This document shows, piece by piece, positions 46,335 to 55,505 of a stretch of DNA of 64,000 nucleotides; the stretch's first letter is position 1, and the number at the start of each line of letters is the position of its first letter. The position numbers and the translations under genes are program-made. The stretch spans positions 1 to 64,000 of the forward strand of contig PCCS01000013.1 of assembly GCA_002731825.1 (NCBI GenBank), given 5' to 3'. The stretch comes from Myxococcales bacterium. GTDB lineage: Bacteria; Myxococcota_A; Bradymonadia; UBA7976; UBA1532. The notes beneath the pieces were generated by a model that was not told the origin of the DNA, made no database searches, and worked only from the letters and a program-made list of their open reading frames with translations.

Positions 46335-46404
46335 TGGCACTCCTAACACCGAAATCGTTTAGGTCGCGAGAAACTAAGATGCAAGTGGGCTAGAAGTCAA
46401 TCTA

Positions 46405-47865
46405 TCAGTTTCCCGATTCGAGTCTGCGAACTCGAAATTGATAGGGATCAGTCGTGTCCAGCCAAACGATGACTTGTTCATTTTGGTCGACCCGAATCGA
46501 ATCGACGATCGCGGACTCGATGAATCGCGTTTCTTGCCCCGTCATCAAATCGAAAGCGATAACAGGTCCTGGACTGCTTGCAATGTCTTGCACCAATACC
46601 ATTTGTTGCAAAAATACGATGGGCTCCAGACGTTGGCCCTCTATGGGCAACTGGAAGGCATCAAATTGTCCACCTTCGGTCAGTTGGCCGAACCAAATCG
46701 CTCTCGATTCTTGGCCGAAACTCCAGGCCGCATATCTGTCGGACACAATGGGTCGACCCGCTCCGGATGGACCCAGGTTAATGGTCGTTACATTGAGTTC
46801 ATCCAACTGTTTCATCTCAATTTTAGGGCCCGAGCCACTGGACCATGTGCGGACAAAAAGAGCATTGGCAGATAAAGAGATCGCTGGGTCTGATGACCCT
46901 ACGATCAACGGTGACTCAATCTCGAAAGAATCATTTGTCAGCAAAATGCGATCGATGGTTGTCTCCTCGATGACCGAGCCGCGTCGATGCAGATATAATT
47001 CATCGCCATTTAGAGCGAGACCGCCGTAGGCTAATTCACCCGTGATGCGTCGAATACGATCGGGATCCAAGTAGCTGACTTGACCCCTACAGGACTGCGG
47101 CAACATCGGATTTGTCTCACAGGGCTGCAGGCGGTCGGACCTGTTGACCCAAAGGAGGTGAGCATCGTTACAGACGATGTTGGCCACACTGACGTCTTCG
47201 GCAATTTGTATTGGCTCTGTATCCAGGGCATCAAGGTCAACGCGGTAGAGGCCATTTTCGGTCGCCAGTACAACGCCGCGACCGCAGATTTCAACACCGG
47301 TAATCTTGTGGGCGATGGGTGGAGTTAGACAGTCCTCATCAATCTTTTGGTCACAGTCGTCATCCAGTTGATTACAGAGTTCTAACAGCATGTCTTGGCC
47401 ACCACTTTGTCCACGTCCAGTGCTGCATGCAACGCGTGATGAGTCATTTACATCGCACTCCAACACACCCGATTGACCGCACACATCACAGGCGTCTCCC
47501 AGAGCAAAGTCCTCATCTACACTCCCATCGCAATCATCATCCAATTGGTTGCAGGTCTCTGATCCATCAGGAAAGATATCAGCGTTTTGATCATTACAGT
47601 CTACGAAAGGCTGCCACAGAGATTGATCGATGTCCCCATTGCATGACTCAACGAAACAGTCGTTGTCGGTATCGATACATGCATCGCCCATCGTGTCCCT
47701 GATTTCGCATGTCCATATTGTAGTCGAAGTCCCCTCATCGCCACGGTCGAGATTCATGTCGACAGAGGCATCAGGGATGTGACTAAAATCGGCCAGCTCA
47801 CCACTGCATGCAGTGAACAGTAACAGCCAGACGACCCGCGTTGAATTCATCTTAGTCCAGGGCAT
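46405..47865 (-). CDS. MopE-motif lipoprotein with beta-propeller-like C-terminus
   Basis: A 486-aa lipoprotein (lipobox LLFTAC). The N-terminal part holds a Cys-rich region with two MopE-type metal-binding motifs (CNQLDDDCDGSVDEDF and CNQLDDDCDQKIDEDC), likely Ca or Cu ligands. The rest is beta-rich and repetitive (about 190-486), with blade-like hydrophobic strands. The start ATG 47865 has GGAGGGTG 7-9 nt upstream; it overlaps the previous gene by 14 nt. It is the last gene of the kinase operon that starts at 52528. Confidence 0.75.
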   Translation of the reverse strand: MPWTKMNSTRVVWLLLFTACSGELADFSHIPDASVDMNLDRGDEGTSTTIWTCEIRDTMGDACIDTDNDCFVESCNGDIDQSLWQPFVDCNDQNADIFPDGSETCNQLDDDCDGSVDEDFALGDACDVCGQSGVLECDVNDSSRVACSTGRGQSGGQDMLLELCNQLDDDCDQKIDEDCLTPPIAHKITGVEICGRGVVLATENGLYRVDLDALDTEPIQIAEDVSVANIVCNDAHLLWVNRSDRLQPCETNPMLPQSCRGQVSYLDPDRIRRITGELAYGGLALNGDELYLHRRGSVIEETTIDRILLTNDSFEIESPLIVGSSDPAISLSANALFVRTWSSGSGPKIEMKQLDELNVTTINLGPSGAGRPIVSDRYAAWSFGQESRAIWFGQLTEGGQFDAFQLPIEGQRLEPIVFLQQMVLVQDIASSPGPVIAFDLMTGQETRFIESAIVDSIRVDQNEQVIVWLDTTDPYQFRVRRLESGN

Positions 47866-49129
47866 GATAGTTCACCCTCCATCCTTGGCCTATGGTCGCT
47901 TCTGTCCATAATAGATAATGCCGAGTGAGCCTTGGATTATACAAACGGCCCGTTGTAATTTGTGTCTGCTGGCCATCGACTAAATTGATCAGGGAGAGCG
48001 TATACGGGCTTTGATCTAACTGATAACGAATCACCGCGATGGCCCCGGCCTGCGCTTCAATAGAAACGGGGTTTCCCCGGCCAGAGCCCGACAGCTCAAA
48101 TGGCTCTGGCTCCTGCCCACGCTCGGTGTGAATCCAGCGATGAACGCCGTTCGGTTCGCCATTGACTGCACTGATCCACCAAAGATCTGGACCTGTTGTT
48201 CGCAATGATTGAGTCTCTAACGGGGGTCGGATCAACAATCGTTCTCGGCGTCGATTTCGGTCACCGCAGTGCTCGGGTCGGCTGACGACCAATCGCGCTG
48301 TTTGCGCGCCTCGCCTCCGCTCGAACCAAGCGAGCCAGTCATCGGTCGCAACAAGACCCCATTGGTCAGCATTCCGCTGAGTGCAATCGATTAACCTGTC
48401 GTCATCGAACTGAACTTTTAAGGTCTTGAATCCACCATTCATTTGCAGATAAGCGGTGTAGTTGGAGGCACGGGAGACCTGGAATTGTCGGCTGCTTCGC
48501 GGATTAATAAAAGACCCATTATCCGAGCTCAAATCTTGCAGCCAAATATTGGTGCTGTCTTCATTGGTATTGAGCCGCGGAACAGCAAAATAGCGTCCAT
48601 TCAATGAAGGCACGCCCTCAATCCCGTCGAGTATTTTATACATAGGGTCAAGTTTCGATGTGACGTACTTGAGCTCGACTTGCCCCGTTGCTGCACTCCA
48701 GGTGGTCAGAACAAATCCGAATGAACCACAATCACTTTCTGGAATGTGGCTCGTTAAGGATGCAGTTACTTGAGCCATGGCCTGGTTTAGGGGGACGACT
48801 CCGCCGGCACCCGCATAGCATTGCTCGTCTGCAAAGGGCTGTTCGGGTACGATGGCGTCCTGACCTCCTGGAGTCGACGCATCCGACGCATCGGTCCGGA
48901 CACCTTGGTCCACCGTCACTTGCAGTGAAACATCGGCATAGACCGCGCCATCAAGCATCATATTCAATGAACTCGCATCTGCATCATTGGTCGTACACAG
49001 ACCCGATTGGCAACGTTCACCATCCGCGCAATCCAATTGGTCACTGCATTCTTCTCCAGACCCACTTCTGAGCAAAAGGCTACAGCCGTTCAGTAAGAGA
49101 ACGGTCATCAGCAGTAGGCGAGTCTTCAT
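47852..49129 (-). CDS. Cys-rich surface lipoprotein
   Basis: A 425-aa lipoprotein (lipobox LLLNGC). The first 40 mature residues contain a short Cys-rich motif (CSDQLDCADGERCQSGLC) of a kind common in myxobacterial surface proteins. A Thr/Asp-rich linker and a long beta-rich region follow, similar in style to its neighbour (tandem blade-like strands, LWWISAVNGEP and YLLWTEATIG). It may be a propeller partner of the MopE-motif lipoprotein. It overlaps the upstream gene by ATGA (4 nt) and the downstream one by 14 nt. Confidence 0.7.
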   Translation of the reverse strand: MKTRLLLMTVLLLNGCSLLLRSGSGEECSDQLDCADGERCQSGLCTTNDADASSLNMMLDGAVYADVSLQVTVDQGVRTDASDASTPGGQDAIVPEQPFADEQCYAGAGGVVPLNQAMAQVTASLTSHIPESDCGSFGFVLTTWSAATGQVELKYVTSKLDPMYKILDGIEGVPSLNGRYFAVPRLNTNEDSTNIWLQDLSSDNGSFINPRSSRQFQVSRASNYTAYLQMNGGFKTLKVQFDDDRLIDCTQRNADQWGLVATDDWLAWFERRRGAQTARLVVSRPEHCGDRNRRRERLLIRPPLETQSLRTTGPDLWWISAVNGEPNGVHRWIHTERGQEPEPFELSGSGRGNPVSIEAQAGAIAVIRYQLDQSPYTLSLINLVDGQQTQITTGRLYNPRLTRHYLLWTEATIGQGWRVNYHALD

Positions 49130-50730
49130 TTGTCATCCTCGAATTGGCTCCAGATCCAACCGGTTAGAAAACTCAGTCCGCTGCCTAAAAATAAGGTGTC
49201 GGCCGTCAATGCCAAGCGGTCTCGCTCATCGGTCAGCCCATTTATAGACACGCCCTCATCCCGCTTACTCGTATATCCTGCCAGTCGCCCATCAGCCTGA
49301 ATCGCCAACCCGCCAACCACCAAACCCGCCGCCAATGCCAGACCGCCGCCCAAATAAAAATACCGTGGAACGGTCTGTCCTAACCCTGTGGGCAGCGCCT
49401 TTTTTCCGGCGCCAAATTTGATTTTAAGAACCGCTGGGGGGCATGGTCTCTTCAGGCACGCAGCAAGATGGAAAGCACCCGTTTTAGAACCGAGTTTGGA
49501 GTTTAAAGCTGCGTAGGTATAGTGCCCGGGCTCGACGGCGAAGCCGAGCACATTGACGGATTGACCGTCGAGGACGAGCCGATCAATGGACACAGCGTTG
49601 GACTCCGAATCGACAGCCTGAATCACGACATGCCGAGGTAGAACGATGGCCACTTGATGCGGTTTGCTCGGTCCACAAGCGGAGGGTTTTGGGACCTGGA
49701 CGATTCGTGTAATCGATTGGTGTCCAGGTGAGGATGCGGACAACTGTCGTGGTCCCCATGGCCCATCGAGTTGCCCTTTCAATTTGGCATGTGTTGGCAC
49801 AGCCTGAACATCAAGAGCAACATGGCAGCGGTCTAAGTTTACTTTAACCACTCGCCGTGATTTGACGGTCAACACCCGAGTCCGATATCCAGGTGCACCG
49901 ACTTTGACTTGTTCATAGACTGTCGTAAATTTACGCTTGGATAAGGGCTGTCCATCCATCGTTTCAACGGTCACGTCGGCCGGATCCAGTTCAGTTGTCG
50001 TGATCTCAAGGGAGACCGGACAGGGCGGGGCTGGTGGTTGATCCAACGTGTAGCCGTCTGACAATCCAATGGTCATCGAACCGTATCGCTCACCACACGC
50101 CGTCTTGTGTCCAATGAGATAAGCACCAGGCCTGATTCGAATGGCCGTCGGCGTATCACCTTGACCGGGAATCTGGATAACCGTTGAACAATGGGCTTTT
50201 CCTTGGCAGATCCGGTCGGTCACAGACTCCATGGGTTTGAGTAGTAAATGAGCTCCAAGTGGCATTTTTGGTAGTGTAATTAGGACCATTTTGCGTCCGC
50301 TCAACCAATCGCTTTGTCTACCCAGTCGCGACCATGCTGTTCTCAAACGAGTTCGAGCCTGCACGCCATTCATGGACAGCGGACGAAGTGCGTAGGCCAT
50401 CAAGAAAAATCGAACAGCCCGCATGGCGCGCATGTGTCGTCCAGCGCGCTGCGCCGATCCGACAAAAGCAGCTGAGCCAGCCGTGTAGGCAAGGCATGCC
50501 TTGTCCGACACGTTTTTGGTTGCCTTGAGCTCAACGTCAGCCCGTCTCGAGATGGAATCTAACTGGTCTATTTTATGAACACGTTGAAGTTCATCGAAGA
50601 GCGCTTGGGTATTTTCAGAGATAATTTCGTTCGCACACGGTGTATTTGGGGCTGCGACTGCGCGCCCCGGATTAGCCGCCAATACGACAAGCCAAAGATA
50701 ATGTCTCGCCTTGTGCAGTCTTTGAATCAT
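49126..50730 (-). CDS. exported protein with PEGA-like beta repeats and C-terminal TM segment
   Basis: A 534-aa protein with a Sec signal (cleavage near AVAAP). A helical N-terminal part (about 40-130) precedes beta-rich, Cys-containing segments that resemble PEGA-type repeats (VKVGAPGYRTRVLTVKSRRV). One hydrophobic helix (about 455-475) and a further C-terminal segment follow. PEGA proteins are often encoded with Ser/Thr kinases in myxobacteria. It starts 59 nt inside the kinase gene. Both frames read as protein over the overlap: the signal peptide needs that start. Confidence 0.72.
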   Translation of the reverse strand: MIQRLHKARHYLWLVVLAANPGRAVAAPNTPCANEIISENTQALFDELQRVHKIDQLDSISRRADVELKATKNVSDKACLAYTAGSAAFVGSAQRAGRHMRAMRAVRFFLMAYALRPLSMNGVQARTRLRTAWSRLGRQSDWLSGRKMVLITLPKMPLGAHLLLKPMESVTDRICQGKAHCSTVIQIPGQGDTPTAIRIRPGAYLIGHKTACGERYGSMTIGLSDGYTLDQPPAPPCPVSLEITTTELDPADVTVETMDGQPLSKRKFTTVYEQVKVGAPGYRTRVLTVKSRRVVKVNLDRCHVALDVQAVPTHAKLKGQLDGPWGPRQLSASSPGHQSITRIVQVPKPSACGPSKPHQVAIVLPRHVVIQAVDSESNAVSIDRLVLDGQSVNVLGFAVEPGHYTYAALNSKLGSKTGAFHLAACLKRPCPPAVLKIKFGAGKKALPTGLGQTVPRYFYLGGGLALAAGLVVGGLAIQADGRLAGYTSKRDEGVSINGLTDERDRLALTADTLFLGSGLSFLTGWIWSQFEDDK

Positions 50731-52528
50731 GTCGTTTAACTTCGAACCTTAAATCCAGTCGCTCGGCGACAGCGCGCGTTCGTTTCAATAGGCGACCCAA
50801 TGCCTTTATACACCCAATACCGGAGCATCGACCATTTTCATACCCCCGGAGTGTCCAATGGACTTTGTCGAGACGGTCTCCAGGCATCAATTTACTGCAA
50901 CGCTTCGGGCGATGAACAATGATTTGCTCATCTATCCACACATCAGCTAGTCGATGCAAATCAGAGAAGGAAGCCGCCTTTTCTAAAAGAACTTTTAATT
51001 TCTTCTTGGGGATCAGGAGCTGTTTTTCACTGAGCGGGGGCCTCATGGATAAGACGCGCCTAGCCAGCCACTTTTTGATGGAGGGCTGAGTTGTAGACCA
51101 CCGCTTTTGGCCATCTATTCGACTCATGTCTGGTTGGCTAAGCATTGACACGAGACCTGTAAAAATAGCATCTCCATCTGGCCCACTGATCGTCCACCCC
51201 TGTTCGGTCTTCTCGACTTTGAATCGGGGTGAATCAAGAAGCTGCCTGGTCACAGGAATAAGGGCTCGTGACGCATCGGGTTCGTCCATCCGCGTGTCGG
51301 AGGATGGGTCTTTTTGGTGGTTTTCGACCGCATCCATACCCCTGTCAGGAGGCGTTTTAGGTGACTTTGGCTTCGAGAATAGGAAAGCGGCTGCAATGCA
51401 CAGGCTCAGTCCAAGTAAAGCGAAGCCCAGACGTCTATTGCTCTTTTCATGTGAAGGCTGAATCGTCTCTGATCCCTCATTTTCAGCGAAAGACGGGGGG
51501 AGTAAGGCGGCCGAGATCGATGGAATCACAGACTCCGCAGGCGTCACTGTCATTGAGGTGTCCGTCTGCAGCTGGGCCTCCCTCGATGGCCGGATTGGCT
51601 TTGCGATGGATTTCAGCAAGGATTGAACCACTGCTGTGGTCGTTGGCCTCTGCTCCGGGTCGATCTGAAGGCAAGCATCAATGAGACCAGCCAGGCTGGG
51701 ATCGATGGTTGGCATATGTTCGGTAATCGAGACGGCACCGCGGTCGAGAAGCAGACCCATTAATTCGGCTTGGGTTCGGCCAGGGTTCGATCGCGTGCCG
51801 GATAACATTTCATATAAAATTCCGCCAAAAGCGTACAGGTCAGTCCGCGCATCAACCGGCAGTCCTTTGAGTTGTTCAGGGGCCATATAGTTCAGCGTGC
51901 CCAGTGCCAACCCGGTTTGCGTTTTGAAATCTGGAGACTCGAGTTTGACCAACCCGAAATCGAGGAGTTTGATGAAAGGCAGATCGTCGCGCACAATGAC
52001 CATGATATTGTCTGGTTTAAGATCTCGATGAACCAGCTCCACTTCATGTGCCGCCTTAAGTGCGTCTAAGATTTGTTCAGCAAAATCAAGCGCCTGCTCC
52101 AATGAGAGTCTTTGATTGGCCAAATAGTCGGTCAGTGTCTGGCCATCGAGATACTCCATGATGAGGAATGGTTCATCGCCAGGCCGCATTCCCACATCGA
52201 AAACACGGGCGACGTGTTGACTGCGCTCGGACACAAGTTGAGCGGCCTTGGCCTCATTGAGCATACGCCGGCGGATTTGTTTGCGTTGGTCCTCAGCGAT
52301 GTCTGCGGTGTGCAATAGTTTCACAGCCCGATAGACATTAAGGCGGGTGTCAAAGACTCGAAAGACTTGTCCCATTCCGCCTTCACCTAAGCGGTCCTCC
52401 AGCCGATAGCGCCCATCCGCCAGTGTTTTGAGAGCCGGAGATGCGATGCCACAAGACGGACAAAATGCACTCGATTCCTCGTCCAGTACGTACCCGCAAG
52501 CAAAGCAGGTTGGCGGATTTGTGTTCAT
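50672..52528 (-). CDS. zinc-ribbon Ser/Thr protein kinase with TM helix and extracytoplasmic domain
   Basis: A 618-aa kinase. The zinc ribbon (CFACG and CPSCG, residues 8-26) comes first. The kinase domain (about 40-310) has GEGGMGQVF, AVKLL, LVHRDLKPDNIM, DFGLVK and APEQL. A TM helix at about 366-385 (LGFALLGLSLCIAAAFLF) leads to an approximately 230-residue extracytoplasmic region with no family I recognise. It is the first of four overlapping genes, so kinase output and envelope proteins are made together. It is divergent from the DUF2007-like gene. Confidence 0.9.
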   Translation of the reverse strand: MNTNPPTCFACGYVLDEESSAFCPSCGIASPALKTLADGRYRLEDRLGEGGMGQVFRVFDTRLNVYRAVKLLHTADIAEDQRKQIRRRMLNEAKAAQLVSERSQHVARVFDVGMRPGDEPFLIMEYLDGQTLTDYLANQRLSLEQALDFAEQILDALKAAHEVELVHRDLKPDNIMVIVRDDLPFIKLLDFGLVKLESPDFKTQTGLALGTLNYMAPEQLKGLPVDARTDLYAFGGILYEMLSGTRSNPGRTQAELMGLLLDRGAVSITEHMPTIDPSLAGLIDACLQIDPEQRPTTTAVVQSLLKSIAKPIRPSREAQLQTDTSMTVTPAESVIPSISAALLPPSFAENEGSETIQPSHEKSNRRLGFALLGLSLCIAAAFLFSKPKSPKTPPDRGMDAVENHQKDPSSDTRMDEPDASRALIPVTRQLLDSPRFKVEKTEQGWTISGPDGDAIFTGLVSMLSQPDMSRIDGQKRWSTTQPSIKKWLARRVLSMRPPLSEKQLLIPKKKLKVLLEKAASFSDLHRLADVWIDEQIIVHRPKRCSKLMPGDRLDKVHWTLRGYENGRCSGIGCIKALGRLLKRTRAVAERLDLRFEVKRHDSKTAQGETLSLACRIGG

Positions 52529-52703
52529 TTTATGACGATCTCGGTCGTTAGCATGGCGCTTTTGTTTCCAACCTTTACCCAGTTTGATCTTGCCTTAGGC
52601 AGACCTGACTGTAATTCTGAATGACCACAGTTTCAATTTAATGAACGTGCTTTTCAATGGTTGGGGTGCGGCGTTATTTCATCAATCTTGAAAAGGGGGG
52701 TAT

Positions 52704-53228
52704 ATGGACTTCGATAGACTCGTGGAGGAATCGCGACAGAGTAGCACCCCCTTGGGGGTTGTGTTCTATATTGCCAAAAAAGCGCTTGAGGCCTCGGGGA
52801 CTGATTCAGAGACACTCGGTGAACTTGCTCGTGTCATGGATGCGGCGCTCGAGCATCTGAGTGCCGACGATAAATTGCTCTTGGCCTACGTAATGGACCG
52901 CCGCATCTCTGAGACGCCGTTTCCCGGTTGGGTTCTTTTCCGGTCCAGGCTCACGACGGTCGAGGCTCATATCCTGAGTCATGCACTGAGAGATCGTGGG
53001 TTCGATACACGAATTCGGCGTGATCATGAGTCCGCTGCCGATGCGCTCTATGCGTCTAATGGTGGAGAGATTTGGATCCGTCCCTGGCATCTTAAGGCGG
53101 CTCGCGCCCTAGTGAATGACCTAAAGGACGCCTCCGCTGAATCCATACACTGTGCGGCCTGCGGAGAAGATAACCCCGCTCACTTTACCAGTTGCTGGAA
53201 TTGCGGACAGAGTTTAATCAACGCATAG
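52704..53228 (+). CDS. DUF2007-like protein with C-terminal zinc ribbon
   Basis: A 174-aa soluble protein. The middle (VEAHILSHALRDRGFDTRIR and EIWIRPWHLKAARALVND) fits DUF2007-type signal-transducing domains. A zinc ribbon ends it (CAACGEDNP...CWNCG). ATG 52704 has GGGGGG about 6 nt upstream. It is divergent from the kinase operon, and 15 bp later the hydrolase frame begins. Function is unknown; DUF2007 proteins often act as small regulatory partners. Confidence 0.68.
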   Translation: MDFDRLVEESRQSSTPLGVVFYIAKKALEASGTDSETLGELARVMDAALEHLSADDKLLLAYVMDRRISETPFPGWVLFRSRLTTVEAHILSHALRDRGFDTRIRRDHESAADALYASNGGEIWIRPWHLKAARALVNDLKDASAESIHCAACGEDNPAHFTSCWNCGQSLINA

Positions 53229-53243
53229 CGGTCTGGAGATGAC

Positions 53244-54050
53244 ATCATCTTAGCGTATACAGCCCATTTCGACGGGAATGCTCCACCCGACAATATCGCT
53301 TTATTGCTGCACGGGATTCTCGGCTCTCGACGCAATTGGGCGACCATGGCGCGGCGCTTGTCCGAGCGTCATTCCGATTGGGGGTTTATCGCGGTGGACC
53401 TTCGCGGCCACGGTGAGTCCCATGGTCTAGACCCACTACATACCGTTGAGGCATGTGCAGCCGACGTTGAAGATTTACTCTTCGATTTAGGTTTAAGCGC
53501 GAAAGCCATCATTGGGCATTCTTTTGGAGGTAAAGTGGCACTCGCGTGCGCGGCGCGGTTTGCAGATCCCATCGAGCAGGTGTGGTGCCTTGATTCATCG
53601 CCGTCGCTGATGGGCACCGATACCACAGCGGTCGTTGACCGCGTTATCAAAGCAGCAAGGGGGGCGCCTCAGCCGGTTGATCATCGTCTCGCTATGGTTC
53701 CCTACTTCGAGAGCCGTGGGTTTCCCCGCAGTATTGGAGCCTGGATGACCACCAACCTGAAGCGGACGGCCGATGGTTTTGTTTGGAGATTTGATCTCGA
53801 TGTCATCGAAGCTCTACTCGACGATTATCGCGAGCTTGATTTCTGGGCCTTTCTCGAGTCAGAAAAGCGAGAGAGCGCCGTGAATTGGGTTCTCGCTGGA
53901 CGGTCGGATTGGTGGCAGGCCTCGGCTGGCGATGCGCTACGTCAACTCAGAGAGTCGACCGTGCATGTCCTGCCAAACTCAGGGCATTGGGTGCATGTCG
54001 ATGACCCCGACGGCTTACTTCTGGTCCTGGACAACCTCGTTCACAATTAG
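53244..54050 (+). CDS. alpha/beta hydrolase, probable ATC start
   Basis: An alpha/beta hydrolase of the YbfF/esterase type. The oxyanion segment LLHGILGSRRNW, the nucleophile elbow GHSFGGK and the His in GHWVHVDDP are visible. No ATG, GTG or TTG exists between the upstream in-frame TAG (53228) and TTG 53304. The first canonical start (53304) begins at LHG, losing the first beta strand. The strand ILAYTAHFDG is encoded from ATC 53244/53247, with GGAG 8 nt upstream. I therefore place the start at ATC 53244, as a rare initiation codon; a sequencing error is the alternative. Confidence 0.7.
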   Translation: MILAYTAHFDGNAPPDNIALLLHGILGSRRNWATMARRLSERHSDWGFIAVDLRGHGESHGLDPLHTVEACAADVEDLLFDLGLSAKAIIGHSFGGKVALACAARFADPIEQVWCLDSSPSLMGTDTTAVVDRVIKAARGAPQPVDHRLAMVPYFESRGFPRSIGAWMTTNLKRTADGFVWRFDLDVIEALLDDYRELDFWAFLESEKRESAVNWVLAGRSDWWQASAGDALRQLRESTVHVLPNSGHWVHVDDPDGLLLVLDNLVHN

Positions 54051-54153
54051 AACACTGAGCAAACGGGAACTCTGCTTTTTTCTGCTGACATCACGGCACA
54101 TTAAACGCATGATTTCTCATCCAGTATGGCGTAATGAACCCGCGGAGAGAACA

Positions 54154-55437
54154 GTGTCCAATCAAGTTGGAGAGCAAGTGGAACCACAATTGCCGGAGTC
54201 GATTAACGCGACCCTCAGTCGCAAGGGCAAATCGATCACCTTTCCGAAAAAAGGCATTTTAGGGCAAAGTGCGGCAGCTCGGGGCCGTACGATCAATGGC
54301 ACCATAGGCATCGCACTCGATGAACAGGGTCAGCCGATGTTTCTCGACGGCCTTGCACCGATGGTCGATTTACCCGTAACGGATGTTTTTCCGTATGCGT
54401 CCAGTTTTGGCAAGCCCGAACTCCGGCACCGATGGTTGCAGATGATCTTAGAGAAAAACTCTAAGTTAAGTGCCCATCAATTAAGTCAACCGGTTGTTAC
54501 CAACGCCCTCACCCATGGTCTGAGTGTAGCAGGCTCGCTTTTTCTCGACCCATGCGACCCGCTGGTTTTAGCTGACCGATTCTGGGGTAATTATAAGCTG
54601 ATCTTTCAGCACACCTACGATGCTGAATTAAAAACCTATCCGACCTTCGATGGTGACGGTTTCAATGTGGCCGGCTTGCTTACGACGGCTCAAGCGTGTC
54701 CGGGTAACAAAGTTGTTCTGCTTCTTAACTTTCCAAACAACCCGACCGGCTATACCTGTACGGCAGCCGAGGCGAACGAGATAAGAGAGTCACTCGTCGC
54801 CCTTGCCGAATCGGGGCGCGACGTGGTTGTTTTGATCGACGATGCCTACTTTGGTTTGGTTTACGAAGATGGGGTCATGAAAGACTCAATTTTCGCCTGG
54901 CTAGCTGACGCCCATGAGCGATTGCTCGCGGTTAAAATCGATGGGTCGACCAAAGAAGATTTTGCTTGGGGATACCGGGTTGGATTTCTGACCTTCGCGT
55001 TTAAGGGCGCGAGTGCAAGTCAATTGGCCATCCTAGAAGACAAAGCTGCGGCCACTGTTCGGGCGACCATTTCTAATGCGTCTCATGTCGGTCAGTCTCT
55101 TATGTTAGCTGCCTACAACCATCCTGATTATCCCAAATGGAAGGACAGCGCCTATCAGCAGCTTTGGCGTCGATACGAGACCGTCCGCGCTGTCTTTCGA
55201 GACCATCCAGAATACGCCGAGAGCTTTCAACCTCAGCCCTTTAATTCAGGCTATTTTCTTTGTGTAAAGCCAATTGGGATTGATGCGGAATCCGTCAGAG
55301 TCAAGCTTTTAGAAGATTTTGACGCAGGTGTCATCGCCGCTGGCGATTTGATTCGGATCGCCTATTCATCGGTTCCATGTGATGACTTGCCCAAGCTTTT
55401 TCAATCGATTCATTTGGCCATTGGTTCATTGGCCTAA
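54154..55437 (+). CDS. class I/II PLP-dependent aminotransferase
   Basis: About 427 aa, a fold-type I aminotransferase. The segments NFPNNPTGY, IDDAYFGLVYED and DGSTKEDFAWGYRVGF show the PLP-binding Asp/Tyr and the probable Schiff-base Lys in GSTKEDF. The exact amino donor is not readable. The N-terminus is open to 53932, inside the previous gene. GTG 54154 has GGAGAG 5 nt before it; ATG 54109 and GTG 54178 are alternatives. It follows the hydrolase on the same strand. Confidence 0.8.
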   Translation: MSNQVGEQVEPQLPESINATLSRKGKSITFPKKGILGQSAAARGRTINGTIGIALDEQGQPMFLDGLAPMVDLPVTDVFPYASSFGKPELRHRWLQMILEKNSKLSAHQLSQPVVTNALTHGLSVAGSLFLDPCDPLVLADRFWGNYKLIFQHTYDAELKTYPTFDGDGFNVAGLLTTAQACPGNKVVLLLNFPNNPTGYTCTAAEANEIRESLVALAESGRDVVVLIDDAYFGLVYEDGVMKDSIFAWLADAHERLLAVKIDGSTKEDFAWGYRVGFLTFAFKGASASQLAILEDKAAATVRATISNASHVGQSLMLAAYNHPDYPKWKDSAYQQLWRRYETVRAVFRDHPEYAESFQPQPFNSGYFLCVKPIGIDAESVRVKLLEDFDAGVIAAGDLIRIAYSSVPCDDLPKLFQSIHLAIGSLA

Positions 55438-55505
55438 AGACCGACTCAGAGATTCTTTTGATGTAAATTTTGATCGTTTGGGGTGAATTACATTATCCTT
55501 TAGGT

